A stretch of DNA of 64,000 nt from positions 1-64,000 of the forward strand of contig URMK01000027.1 in assembly GCA_900548905.1 (NCBI GenBank), in the 5' to 3' direction. Under the pieces are notes generated by a model. It saw only the letters and a program-made list of their open reading frames with translations. It had not been told where the DNA came from and made no database searches. The translations under genes were made by a program, and so were the position numbers. Of the stretch, positions 37,544-46,775 are shown in pieces (positions within the stretch are counted from its first letter, which is position 1; each line of letters starts with the position of its first letter). Origin of the DNA: an uncultured Lachnospiraceae bacterium (GTDB taxonomy: Bacteria > Bacillota > Clostridia > Lachnospirales > Lachnospiraceae).

Positions 37544-38461
37544 ATGAAAGAATCAATTCATAAGTACTTCAAAATAGGTTTGATAAGTTTTATGGCATAC
37601 CCGTCTACTATACACGGAACAGATCCGTATGGAAACGAGATTTTCAAGAAGATTGCTTGTGATGATTATTTTGATGCCATTGAAGTCAGTTGGATAAAGG
37701 ATGATTTACAGCGTAAAGAAGCCGCCGAATTATTGGAAGCCTCTCATTTACAGGTCTGTTATGGGGCACAGCCCCGGCTTTTGACTACAGGTATGAATGC
37801 CAATGACTTAGATGAAGCAGAGAGACAGAGAGCAGAGGATACTTTGAAGGAAGCTGTTGACGAAGCTAAGGAGCTGGTGGCAAAAGGAATTGCTTTCCTG
37901 TCCGGCAAATGGAAACCTGAGAGCAAACAGGAATCTTATCGACAGCTTTTGAAAACCACAAGGAATTTGTGTGATTATGCAAAAACAAAGGATATGAATG
38001 TGGAATTGGAAGTTTTTGATTATGATATAGCCAAATCTTCCCTGATCGGACCCGCAACATATGCAGCAGAATTTGCAGCTGATATGCGCATGACACATTC
38101 CAATTTTGGACTTTTGATCGATTTGAGCCACATTCCCATGACATATGAATCTGCCGAATTTGTAGTGAGAACCTTACGGCCATACCTGACACATTTTCAT
38201 ATTGGAAATACGGTGTGTAAGAACCCTGATGCAGAAGGGTATGGTGATGAACACCAGCGTTTTGGTTTTCCGAATAGCTCTAATGATACAAAACAGTTAC
38301 TGGACTTTCTCAGAGTCTTGAAAAATGAAGGATTTTTCTGTGCGGAAAACCCGTATGTTTTGTCCTTTGAGGTAAAACCCTGGAAGGAGGAAGATCCGGA
38401 CATTGTGGTGGCAAATGCAAAGCGGGTTTTGAATCGCGCATGGGCATTGTTAGAAGACTGA
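37544..38461 (+). CDS. Hydroxypyruvate-isomerase-like / sugar isomerase TIM-barrel protein
   Basis: Cytoplasmic protein of 305 residues, third member of the xylose-isomerase-like TIM-barrel superfamily here. Pieces: DYFDAIEVSWIKDD near 44-57, VAKGIAFLSGKW, MNVELEVFDYD (metal Glu), GLLIDLSHIPM (metal Asp/His) and LTHFHIGNTV (metal His). It is followed by a glycerate-dehydrogenase-like gene and lies in a LacI-controlled unit with glycerate kinase nearby, so interconversion of tartronate semialdehyde and hydroxypyruvate, or isomerisation upstream of them, is reasonable. It is longer than typical Hyi (about 260 residues), so the assignment is tentative. Confidence 0.7.
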   Translation: MKESIHKYFKIGLISFMAYPSTIHGTDPYGNEIFKKIACDDYFDAIEVSWIKDDLQRKEAAELLEASHLQVCYGAQPRLLTTGMNANDLDEAERQRAEDTLKEAVDEAKELVAKGIAFLSGKWKPESKQESYRQLLKTTRNLCDYAKTKDMNVELEVFDYDIAKSSLIGPATYAAEFAADMRMTHSNFGLLIDLSHIPMTYESAEFVVRTLRPYLTHFHIGNTVCKNPDAEGYGDEHQRFGFPNSSNDTKQLLDFLRVLKNEGFFCAENPYVLSFEVKPWKEEDPDIVVANAKRVLNRAWALLED

Positions 38462-38504
38462 ATGATTATTGGAATACAAGGACAGTAGGTACAGGGAGGC
38501 GTGA

Positions 38505-39467
38505 ATGAAAATAGTTGTGTTGGATGGGTACGTTCAAAATCCTGGTGATTTGAGCTGGAGAGCTTTGGAAGATTTGGGCGAGCTTACAGTTTATGCTCGT
38601 ACACCTTGTGAAAAAATAGTGGAAAGGATTACTGATGCAGAAGCTGTGATTACGAATAAAACTCCTATATCGAAAGAGGTGTTGGATAGTTGCCCACAGA
38701 TAAAGTACATTGGTGTACTGGCAACGGGATATAACGTGATTGATGTGGATGCTGCTGCCGAAAAAGGAATACCCGTATGTAATGTTCCTGCTTACGGTAC
38801 AGATGCGGTTGCCCAATTTGCAATTGGTTTGCTTTTAGAGATTTGTCATCATATTGGGCACCATAACGAAGCAGTACATCGAGGCGCATGGGAATGCAGT
38901 CCGGATTGGTGTTTTTGGGACTATCCACTCATCGAACTGAGCGGAAAAACATTTGGTATTATAGGATTTGGCCATATTGGTCAAAAAACCGGACAGATCG
39001 CCTCAGCGCTGGGAATGAAGGTGATTTACTATAATCCACGTCCTAAGCGGTCCGAGAATACATATTTTGCAGAAAGTGTTTCTCTGGATGAACTTTTGAA
39101 AAGTGCAGATGTCATTTCTCTTCATTGTCCGCTTTCCCCGGAAACTCAGGGAATGATTAACAAGGAATCCATAGAGAAAATGAAGCAGGGCGTAATTCTA
39201 TTGAATAATTCCCGTGGGCCGCTGATTGTGGAACACGCGTTGGCAGAAGCGCTAAATAGCGGAAAAGTTGCGGCGGCAGGTTTAGACGTAGTATCAACAG
39301 AACCGATTCAGAAAGAAAACCCGTTATTAAATGCAAAAAATTGTATTATTACACCTCATATTTCATGGGCACCTAAGGAAACCAGAAAACGTCTGATGAA
39401 TATCGCAGTGGAAAATCTTCAGAACTATTTGAATGGAACACCCGCCAACGTTATAAACGGAGTGTAA
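38505..39467 (+). CDS. D-2-hydroxyacid dehydrogenase, glycerate dehydrogenase / hydroxypyruvate reductase type
   Basis: NAD(P)-dependent dehydrogenase of 320 residues. Substrate-domain motif IGVLATGYNVIDVDAA; Rossmann motif GIIGFGHIGQKTGQIA near 147. The catalytic Arg is in NNSRGPLIVE, the Glu in VSTEPIQKENPLL and the His in TPHISWAPKETR. The HISWAP ending is typical of glycerate dehydrogenases, so reduction of hydroxypyruvate to D-glycerate is the best guess. The next step would be the kinase at 34729-35961. It stands 43 bases after the isomerase-like gene and 38 before importer 4. Confidence 0.85.
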   Translation: MKIVVLDGYVQNPGDLSWRALEDLGELTVYARTPCEKIVERITDAEAVITNKTPISKEVLDSCPQIKYIGVLATGYNVIDVDAAAEKGIPVCNVPAYGTDAVAQFAIGLLLEICHHIGHHNEAVHRGAWECSPDWCFWDYPLIELSGKTFGIIGFGHIGQKTGQIASALGMKVIYYNPRPKRSENTYFAESVSLDELLKSADVISLHCPLSPETQGMINKESIEKMKQGVILLNNSRGPLIVEHALAEALNSGKVAAAGLDVVSTEPIQKENPLLNAKNCIITPHISWAPKETRKRLMNIAVENLQNYLNGTPANVINGV

Positions 39468-39505
39468 GGCCGGCCAATTGCCAAAACAGAAAGGAGAAGG
39501 AATAA

Positions 39506-40480
39506 GTGAACGAAAAAAGAAAGATGTCGGTTCAAAGCGGTTCGGCTGTATTAAAGGTGAAAAAAGTGAAGCAGCCGGTTCGTAAAGACATTATAAAAGA
39601 AAATATGGAACTGTATTTAATGATGGCACCGGTACTTATACTGATTTTTCTTATGGCTTATATTCCGTTGTATGGAACGGTAATTGCCTTTCAGGATTTT
39701 GCTCCGGGAAGCTCGATTTTGTCTTCGGAGACAAAATGGGTAGGATGGAAATTTTTTGAAAAATTTATTACAGGGAAATATTTTACAAGATTGTTCAGAA
39801 ATACACTGACACTAAATGTCTTAAATTTAATTATTGGTTTTCCGATCCCAATTATTTTTGCATTGTTATTAAATGAATTAAAAAATGTAAAATATAAAAA
39901 ATTTGCACAGACAGTCAGCTATATGCCATATTTTATTTCTACTGTGGTTGTGGCAAGCATTGTGCTGATGCTTACAGGCGCTGACGGACTGGTAAATCAG
40001 ATACGTGTATTATTCGGTTATACACCATACGAATATAATACGGATCCCAACGCTTTTCCATGGATTTATGTGATCACGAATATATGGAAATCATTTGGGT
40101 GGAATAGTATTTTATATATTTCAAACATGAATTCCATAGATTCAGCTTTATATGAATCGGCCAAGCTGGATGGTGCAAACCGATGGCATTTGGCAAGATA
40201 CATAACAATTCCCTGTTTAATGCCTACCATTGCAGTAATGTTGGTATTGGCAACAGGTGGATTAATGGCCGGAAATACGGATCTTATCCTTCTTTTGTAT
40301 AACCCGGGCGTATATTCCACCGCTGATGTATTTGGTACTTATATTTACCGTGACGGTTTGCTTCAGGGTAATTTCAGCATGAGTACAGCAGTGGGGCTGA
40401 TCCAGTCAACTGTTAATTTTGCATTAGTATTTCTGGCAAACAAAGCCAGCAATAAGATAAGCGGAAATGGATTGTGGTGA
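39506..40480 (+). CDS. ABC sugar importer permease, LplB type (importer 4)
   Basis: Membrane subunit of 324 residues starting at GTG 39506 with AAAGGAGAAGG in front. An N-terminal basic extension of about 35 residues precedes the first hydrophobic segment. PLYGTVIAFQDFAPG follows that segment; the EAA loop reads YESAKLDGANRWHLARYITI. The C-terminus ends KISGNGLW. It lies in the LacI-controlled unit after the glycerate dehydrogenase-like gene, so importer 4 probably brings in the source of glycerate. Confidence 0.9.
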   Translation: MNEKRKMSVQSGSAVLKVKKVKQPVRKDIIKENMELYLMMAPVLILIFLMAYIPLYGTVIAFQDFAPGSSILSSETKWVGWKFFEKFITGKYFTRLFRNTLTLNVLNLIIGFPIPIIFALLLNELKNVKYKKFAQTVSYMPYFISTVVVASIVLMLTGADGLVNQIRVLFGYTPYEYNTDPNAFPWIYVITNIWKSFGWNSILYISNMNSIDSALYESAKLDGANRWHLARYITIPCLMPTIAVMLVLATGGLMAGNTDLILLLYNPGVYSTADVFGTYIYRDGLLQGNFSMSTAVGLIQSTVNFALVFLANKASNKISGNGLW

Positions 40481-41390
40481 TGAAATGGTAAAAGAAAAAA
40501 ATATTACGAAAATAAAAAATAAATATAACTGGGCAGATCTTATTATTTGTATAGTGATCGCAATCCTCTGTCTTGTGGTTGTATATCCGATGTATTATGT
40601 AATGATTTTATCAATAAGTGATCCATCGGAAGCTGTAAAAATGTCGGCCCATATTCTGCCGAAAGGATTATATTTTGATACTTATAAACTTTTTTTAAAG
40701 GATGCGAGTTTGTGGCGTTCCTATGCATATACAATTTTTTATGCTGCAACGACATGCATTTTGATGGAAACAACCTGTGTGCTAATGGCTTATCCACTCA
40801 CGTGCAAAAGGCTGTATGGCAAAAAATTTATTATCTTTTTTCTTTTGGTACCGATGTATTTTTCCGGTGGAATGATTCCGGAATATCTGGTATATACAAA
40901 ACTTGGACTGTACAACAATGTCTGGAGTCTGATTATACCAGGGGCATTCAGTATTTGGAACATTATTTTAACACGAACTTATATGAGTACTATTCCTGAT
41001 ACGATGAAGGAAGCTGCTAAAATGGATGGAGCGAATCATTTCAACATCCTTACCAGAATTTATGTGCCGCTGAGTAAGCCAATTATGGCGGTCATTGCGA
41101 TCTACACGGTAGTAGGAGTATGGAACGCATGGTTCCGCTCTATGGTATACCAGCCTAATTTGAGAATTCAGCCTCTGCAGATGTACCTTCGCAGAGTGTT
41201 GATTACACAAAGTGTGGATATTACAGATATTTCAGCGGAAGAAGCGGCGGTATTGGCAGAAAAGCTGCTGAGCAATATGCAGATGCGTTATGCAATGATC
41301 GTATTTACAACGTTACCAATTCTATTTATTTATCCCTTCTTTCAAAAATATTTCGTAAAGGGCGTTATGGTAGGATCATTAAAGGGATGA
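40467..41390 (+). CDS. ABC sugar importer permease, YtcP type (importer 4)
   Basis: Second permease of importer 4, 307 residues. The EAA loop is KEAAKMDGANHFNILTRIYV and the tail QKYFVKGVMVGSLKG. Start is uncertain: ATG 40467 overlaps the previous gene by 14 bases, while ATG 40485 lies just after that gene's stop with GGTGA as a weak ribosome site. Either way translation looks coupled. Confidence 0.88.
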   Translation: MDCGDEMVKEKNITKIKNKYNWADLIICIVIAILCLVVVYPMYYVMILSISDPSEAVKMSAHILPKGLYFDTYKLFLKDASLWRSYAYTIFYAATTCILMETTCVLMAYPLTCKRLYGKKFIIFFLLVPMYFSGGMIPEYLVYTKLGLYNNVWSLIIPGAFSIWNIILTRTYMSTIPDTMKEAAKMDGANHFNILTRIYVPLSKPIMAVIAIYTVVGVWNAWFRSMVYQPNLRIQPLQMYLRRVLITQSVDITDISAEEAAVLAEKLLSNMQMRYAMIVFTTLPILFIYPFFQKYFVKGVMVGSLKG

Positions 41391-41458
41391 TAAGAAATGA
41401 AGTAGTAAATTTGTAACAAAACCATGAAGAATGGTTTGTAATATGAAAGGAGAAAAAT

Positions 41459-43150
41459 ATGAAAAAGAGAACAAAGAAACTGTTGGGGGTGATGTTATCC
41501 GTATCTATGCTCATTTCTTTAGCGGCATGCGGTAACAGCAGTAATGAACAGGGGGAAGGCAATACTGCTGCCGGTACGGCGGAGAGTACTGCAGGGTCTG
41601 TAGCTGCTGGTGCAGGAAATGATTCGGGGGAGATGAGAACGATCAATATTCTTTGTATGGAGAGCACGTTTGGAGGTCTTTATATGGAGAATATTGAGGA
41701 TAATATCTGGTGGCAAAAGGTTGTTGAAGACTTGGAAGAAAGAAATATTAAAGTTGAACTGGAAGTAGTGCAGGCGGATCAGTATCCTACCACTCTTCAG
41801 ACCAGATTTTCCAGCGGCCAGGAGTTGCCTGATATGGTAGCCTTGGGCAGATATGCCAGCGATGGTATTGATGATGCAACTGCGATGCGTTGGGGAAGAC
41901 AGGGGCTGTTGTTGGATCTGAATGAAGTTTTGGGGGAGCATGGAGGAGAAGAAGCGCTCGCTTTTCTGGAAGAACATGCTTCCTATGTGGCAAAGCGTTT
42001 GACTACAAATGATGGTAAAATGTACTGGCTGCCTAACCTGACGCTGAAAACTTATAACGGAGAACCGGCATCCAATTATCTGGCCGTTAATATCCGTAAG
42101 GACTGGCTTGATGCGGTAGGCATGGATGTTCCTGCTACAACGGAAGAGTTTTATAATGCAGCGAAGGCATTTAGGGATCAAGATGTTAATGGCAGCGGTT
42201 CCGCAGACGAAATTGTTTCATTGGATCCTTCCAATTGGGATAATGGTATTGCACAATGGTTTGGACTTGGACAGGATTTGGTTTCTTATATTACCACTAC
42301 GGATGAAGTAGTGACTCCCTGGTATCAGGAAGGCTGTAAGGAATATTTCATGTATCTGAACAGGATGTATAATGAAGGGCTGTTAAACTCTCAGCTGTTT
42401 GGCGGGAATGGTGATTTGGAAACGCAGCTTCTGGTTGAAAATAAAGTAAGTTCTACATTTAGCTGGATTCTACAGGGATGGCTGGAGCCTCAGGTAACGG
42501 GTACAGAGGATGCTTACTATTATCCGATTGTTGCTCTGCAGAATGATGTTGGAACTACACCTCTTTATGAATGTGAAGAACCTGAAAAATCTTATGGTAA
42601 ATTTGCCGTGACCAAAGATTGCGACAATTTGGAGGCAGTGGCGGAGTTATTCAATTATCTCTATTCAGAAGAATATGAAGAACTGCAGACATGGGGAGAA
42701 AAAGGAGTCAGCTATGATGAAGAAAACGGATATAGAGCGTTTATCGGTAAATATGCGGATGGAAGTGATATTCCGGAAAACGAAGCTTTGCTGAACGGTT
42801 ATGTCGGCACAAATCTGTTTCCCCGTGTCAAGATGGTCGATATTCAATCTGAATTCATTACAAGTGATATGACAAAGGCAGATATTGAAATTGCTACTAT
42901 AGGCAGCACTCCCAATGTTGCTCATATGATCAATAATTATCAGGTTCTGCCGGATGACGAGCAGACGGATACCATTAACAGTATCATGTCTGATCTGGAG
43001 ACATACTCTGATGAATTGGCAATCAGTTTGGTATTGGGCAGTAAATCTTTTGATGATTGGGATACTTATATGACGGATTTGAAAGAACTTGGACTGGATG
43101 ATCTGATTGCGATTAACAGGGATCTCTGTGACAAATATAACGCGGAATAA
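41459..43150 (+). CDS. Extracellular solute-binding lipoprotein (importer 4)
   Basis: Sugar-binding lipoprotein of 563 residues. Signal MKKRTKKLLGVMLSVSMLI with lipobox SLAAC, then an Asn/Gly/Ala/Glu-rich linker of about 30 residues. RFSSGQELPDMVALGRY is the conserved lobe segment, and DQDVNGSGSADEI a calcium-loop-like sequence. GAAAGGAGAAAAAT precedes ATG 41459. A terminator follows, so the operon from 37544 ends here. Confidence 0.9.
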   Translation: MKKRTKKLLGVMLSVSMLISLAACGNSSNEQGEGNTAAGTAESTAGSVAAGAGNDSGEMRTINILCMESTFGGLYMENIEDNIWWQKVVEDLEERNIKVELEVVQADQYPTTLQTRFSSGQELPDMVALGRYASDGIDDATAMRWGRQGLLLDLNEVLGEHGGEEALAFLEEHASYVAKRLTTNDGKMYWLPNLTLKTYNGEPASNYLAVNIRKDWLDAVGMDVPATTEEFYNAAKAFRDQDVNGSGSADEIVSLDPSNWDNGIAQWFGLGQDLVSYITTTDEVVTPWYQEGCKEYFMYLNRMYNEGLLNSQLFGGNGDLETQLLVENKVSSTFSWILQGWLEPQVTGTEDAYYYPIVALQNDVGTTPLYECEEPEKSYGKFAVTKDCDNLEAVAELFNYLYSEEYEELQTWGEKGVSYDEENGYRAFIGKYADGSDIPENEALLNGYVGTNLFPRVKMVDIQSEFITSDMTKADIEIATIGSTPNVAHMINNYQVLPDDEQTDTINSIMSDLETYSDELAISLVLGSKSFDDWDTYMTDLKELGLDDLIAINRDLCDKYNAE

Positions 43151-43159
43151 ATGCGTAGA

Positions 43160-43193
43160 GAAACGGCTGCCTGCGCGGCCGTTTCCTGTTTTT
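43160..43193 (+). terminator. Rho-independent terminator after importer 4
   Basis: GAAACGGC (43160-43167) pairs with GCCGTTTC (43178-43185), a ten-base G/C-rich loop, then CTGTTTTT at 43186-43193. The T-run is interrupted, so termination may be partial and allow expression of the following glycosidase run. Confidence 0.7.
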
Positions 43194-43244
43194 GGGCACT
43201 TGCCGTTATACGGCTACTTTAATAAGCGAAAAGGAGTTTGATTC

Positions 43245-45350
43245 ATGACAAAAATACCTTTACAGATGCCTTACGGCGCTGTTTACTTCAGAAAATCTAA
43301 TCCTCCAAAGGAAGATTGGGAAAGGGATTATGCACAGGCAGCAGCGGATGACAATAATATTTTCAGGCATTGGTTCATGTGGGGTAATATTGAAGTGGCG
43401 CCTGGAGTGTATGATTGGGATGATTATGACAGACAGATAGAGCTGGCAGAAAAATATGGAATCAAAACAATCATTGCGGAACTAAGTTCCTCTGTGCCGG
43501 AATGGCTGATTGCACAGCGGCCCGATCTGCTGATGGAAGACAGCCGGGGTTCCCATCCGGACAGTTATATCAGCGCAAGCTGCATGACCGGAGGTTTTTG
43601 TAATGGGTTATGTCTGGATCAGCCGGAAGCAAAAGAACTTACTGCCGGTTTTCTGACCGCGTTGGCGAGACGATATAAGGGATCACCGGCACTGCTGGGA
43701 TATGATGTCTGGAATGAATGTTCCTTGCCTCATAATATGTGCTATTGCGATGCTACTGCGGATGCCTTTCGAAAGTGGCTGAAAGAAAAATATGCCGGTG
43801 ACCTGGAACGTTTGGCAGAGACATGGCATCGGTATAGCTTCACGGACTGGTCACAGGTAAAACCGGTAAAAATTTTGCAGCTTGCACCGGAAAGCTTTGA
43901 CTGGCTGGAGTTTAAGAAAGAAAATGCTTATCGTCAGATGAAGTGGCGTGTGGATGTTTTAAACAGAGAAGATCCGGATTCTTTAAAATGTGCTCACGGT
44001 ATGGCGTTTAGCCTGGAAAATATGGCTAACGGTGCTTCTGATGACTGGCTTGCGGCACAGCAAGTAGATGTGTTTGGATTGACTTTTGTACAGAGCAGAA
44101 AAGGAGCTGAGGACTGGAAGCAATTTCAGGCGTTGGATCTGGCTCGTTCCGGTTCCAGAGGGAAACCATTTTGGCATGCGGAAGCACAGGGGGGCCATCT
44201 TTGGCTGCAGCCACAGGTAATCGGCCGTCCTCGTGAGGATGGAAGGATTAGTACTGCAGAGGACGTACGGCTTTGGAACCTGACTACGCTGGCAGGAGGA
44301 GCCCGTGGTGTTCTGTATCCCAGATGGCGTCCATTACTGGACGGCGCATTGTTTGGCGCATTTGCTCCCTATGGTATGGATGGCAGACCTACAGAGCGCT
44401 CTGACATAGGAGCAAAAGTAGCAAAGTGGTCTAATGCACCGGAGCAGAAGGATTTGATGGAGGCAGCGGCGGTGAAAGGTGAGATTGGAATTGTGGTAGT
44501 ACCTGAATCTCAGACTCTATTTTATCTGCTTGCGAATCCTGCATTTCCCAGTAGTTATAAAAAAATTATGGATGGTGCTTACAGAAGCTTTTTTGATTAT
44601 GGCATTCAGGCAGATTATGTACATATAGAAGATATCAACGAGTATTGTTTCCTTTATCTTCCGGCGCCGATGATGCTGAATCAGCAGTCTGTGGAGGCAA
44701 TTAAAAAGTGGGTAGCAGCCGGAGGCACTCTGATCTCCGAAGGCTGTCCTGCCTATTTTGGAGATTATGGGCATGTTTCCCCTGAACAGCCCGGTTCCGG
44801 AATGGATTCCCTTTTTGGTGTAAAGGAGGAATATGTTGAATTTACTCCGGATCTTTTAAAAGAATTTACTTTCGAATATGGAGGCAATTGTGTATGGGGA
44901 GGAGAATATTTACAGACCTATCATACAACAGGGGCAGAAACGATCTGTCGGGATGGGAAAGGAAAAATTCTTGGAACTTGTAACAGTTATGGGAAAGGGA
45001 AAACATTCATGATAGGAACAAGTCCATCGAAAGGATATTGGGAACATGCGGAAGAAAAGCCTTATTCGCTGGCATATGAAATAGCTCTGAAGGCAGGGGT
45101 GAAACCTTTTGTGAAGTGCAGCAATGACCTTGTAAAAATTCGGCTGCAGCGTTCAAAAAATGAATTGTATGTTTGGATCATTAATAGCACGAAAACAATA
45201 CAGGCGGCAGATTTTGAAATTGATACCCAGTGGAATGCCGGTGATATAAATAAAATATACTGGGAAGGCGGCAGCATTGAGCGTGTTCAAAGAGGATACC
45301 ACACCGTTGTGGAAGGACAAAACGTAGTGATTGCCGGAGTCGGAAAATAG
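43245..45350 (+). CDS. GH42-type beta-galactosidase
   Basis: Retaining glycosidase of 701 residues, no signal peptide. The barrel starts with FRHWFMWGNIEVAPGVYDWD. The acid/base is Glu158 in YDVWNECS and the nucleophile Glu313 in FWHAEAQGG. From about residue 410 the trimerisation-like domain follows (GEIGIVVVPESQTLFYL), and a small beta domain closes the protein. GH42 enzymes hydrolyse beta-D-galactosides, some alpha-L-arabinopyranosides. AAAAGGAG precedes ATG 43245. It opens the large run 43245-58686, which mixes glycosidases with oxidoreductases. Confidence 0.88.
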   Translation: MTKIPLQMPYGAVYFRKSNPPKEDWERDYAQAAADDNNIFRHWFMWGNIEVAPGVYDWDDYDRQIELAEKYGIKTIIAELSSSVPEWLIAQRPDLLMEDSRGSHPDSYISASCMTGGFCNGLCLDQPEAKELTAGFLTALARRYKGSPALLGYDVWNECSLPHNMCYCDATADAFRKWLKEKYAGDLERLAETWHRYSFTDWSQVKPVKILQLAPESFDWLEFKKENAYRQMKWRVDVLNREDPDSLKCAHGMAFSLENMANGASDDWLAAQQVDVFGLTFVQSRKGAEDWKQFQALDLARSGSRGKPFWHAEAQGGHLWLQPQVIGRPREDGRISTAEDVRLWNLTTLAGGARGVLYPRWRPLLDGALFGAFAPYGMDGRPTERSDIGAKVAKWSNAPEQKDLMEAAAVKGEIGIVVVPESQTLFYLLANPAFPSSYKKIMDGAYRSFFDYGIQADYVHIEDINEYCFLYLPAPMMLNQQSVEAIKKWVAAGGTLISEGCPAYFGDYGHVSPEQPGSGMDSLFGVKEEYVEFTPDLLKEFTFEYGGNCVWGGEYLQTYHTTGAETICRDGKGKILGTCNSYGKGKTFMIGTSPSKGYWEHAEEKPYSLAYEIALKAGVKPFVKCSNDLVKIRLQRSKNELYVWIINSTKTIQAADFEIDTQWNAGDINKIYWEGGSIERVQRGYHTVVEGQNVVIAGVGK

Positions 45351-45389
45351 AGTTATTTTCCCAATGGGGGGATCTGAAAGAGGTGGAGT

Positions 45390-46775
45390 ATGGAAAATTA
45401 TGAACCACCGGAATTGATTGAAGAAACCTTAGAAATTCCGGTTCGGGAGGAATGTGATGTGTTGGTTGTCGGCGGCGGTGCAGCAGGTGTCATGGCGGCG
45501 CTGGCCGCTGCCCAAAATGGCGCACGAACGATCCTTGTGGAACAGAACACTTATCTGGGCGGTGATATGCTTAGCGGTGCTGCAGGATGGATGGGATTTT
45601 ATAATATTTATAAGCCGAAAAAGAAGGAAGCGGTCAGGCTTGTCAGAGGTATTACGGATGATCTGGTGAAACGTCTGGAGGATGAGGAAGGAACTATAGG
45701 ATTTTATGAAGAGGATTACAATCCGGAGAAAGAATCTATGCATATTCAGGCGGAAAGGGAAGTTTTTCCAAACGTTTTTTTAGAAATGCTCAAAGATTAT
45801 GGTGTAAAGATTTATCTGCGTTGTATGGTGGTGGATACAATTGTGGAGACTGGCGGCGTAAAGGGAATTATTATGGAGAGCAAATCCGGCAGAGAAGCAA
45901 TTTTTGCCGGAGTTACGGTGGATTGCTCCGGTAATGCTGATGTGGCATTTCATGCTGGTGTCAAGACAAATGAAATCAGAGACAGACAGAGTGCCGGTAT
46001 GGCCTTTGGCATGGCAGGAGTGGAATTGGAGAAAACTTATGCTTATCTGAAAGAGCGGGCCCTTCTTGCGGTTATGGGAAGAAAACGACGGAAAGATGGA
46101 TTCGATTCAATTGCAATGTTGGGATTTCACCTGGCGAAGATAGCAGAGTTTACGCCCTATTTGGAACAATATCATCTGCATGGAGAACCTTGCATTATTT
46201 CTAATCGTCCCGGATATGCAGATATGATCAACGGTGTGACGATGAGGGTTGACACATCCAGCCCACGGGCTTTGTCTGAGGCAGCTATTACATTGAACGA
46301 TTGCTGCCTGCAGATGGGAAAGCTGTTTCAAAAATATCTTCCCGGTTTTGAAAATGCGTATGTAGACTGGATTTCGGCAAAACCGGGAATCCGATTTACC
46401 AGGCAGGTAGAATGTATCTATGATATAAGCCGGAAGGATTTAGATGAACTTGTGATCCCAAAGGATTGTGTGGGGGTTTTTGGTGTTCAGGATGGTTGTT
46501 ATAAAGGCTATACCATAAAAGGAGGAGGCTGGTACGGAATTCCTTATCGGGCGCTGATTCCTAAAGATATGGAAAATCTTTTGGTAGCCGGGCGGATGAT
46601 TTCCTCTGACTGGGTGGTATTCATGTCTACCAGGCTAATCGGCTGCTGTATGGTACAGGGGGAGGCAGCCGGTACTGCGGCAGCATTGGCAGCACTGCAA
46701 AAATGTTCCGTAAGTGACCTGGATATCACGGTACTGCAGAATGCGCTGAGAAAGGATGGTGTATTCCTTGGCTGA
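45390..46775 (+). CDS. FAD-dependent oxidoreductase (first of tandem pair)
   Basis: Flavoprotein of 461 residues of the PF12831-like class. The dinucleotide motif is VLVVGGGAAGVMAALAAAQN near 24-43, then TILVEQNTYLGGDMLSGAAGW. VDCSGNADVAFHAGV is the typical middle motif, and RMISSDWVVFMSTRLIGCCM with GEAAGTAAALAAL the C-terminal FAD-site region. There is no signal peptide or heme motif. Such proteins are often found next to glycosidases, with no firm function known to me. It overlaps a paralogue by 20 bases, and an unrecognised 862-residue protein follows. Confidence 0.85.
   Translation: MENYEPPELIEETLEIPVREECDVLVVGGGAAGVMAALAAAQNGARTILVEQNTYLGGDMLSGAAGWMGFYNIYKPKKKEAVRLVRGITDDLVKRLEDEEGTIGFYEEDYNPEKESMHIQAEREVFPNVFLEMLKDYGVKIYLRCMVVDTIVETGGVKGIIMESKSGREAIFAGVTVDCSGNADVAFHAGVKTNEIRDRQSAGMAFGMAGVELEKTYAYLKERALLAVMGRKRRKDGFDSIAMLGFHLAKIAEFTPYLEQYHLHGEPCIISNRPGYADMINGVTMRVDTSSPRALSEAAITLNDCCLQMGKLFQKYLPGFENAYVDWISAKPGIRFTRQVECIYDISRKDLDELVIPKDCVGVFGVQDGCYKGYTIKGGGWYGIPYRALIPKDMENLLVAGRMISSDWVVFMSTRLIGCCMVQGEAAGTAAALAALQKCSVSDLDITVLQNALRKDGVFLG

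Noticed and set aside
41519..42181. 220-codon open frame on the - strand
   Set aside because: Antisense to the importer 4 lipoprotein, which has a clear signal and family motifs.
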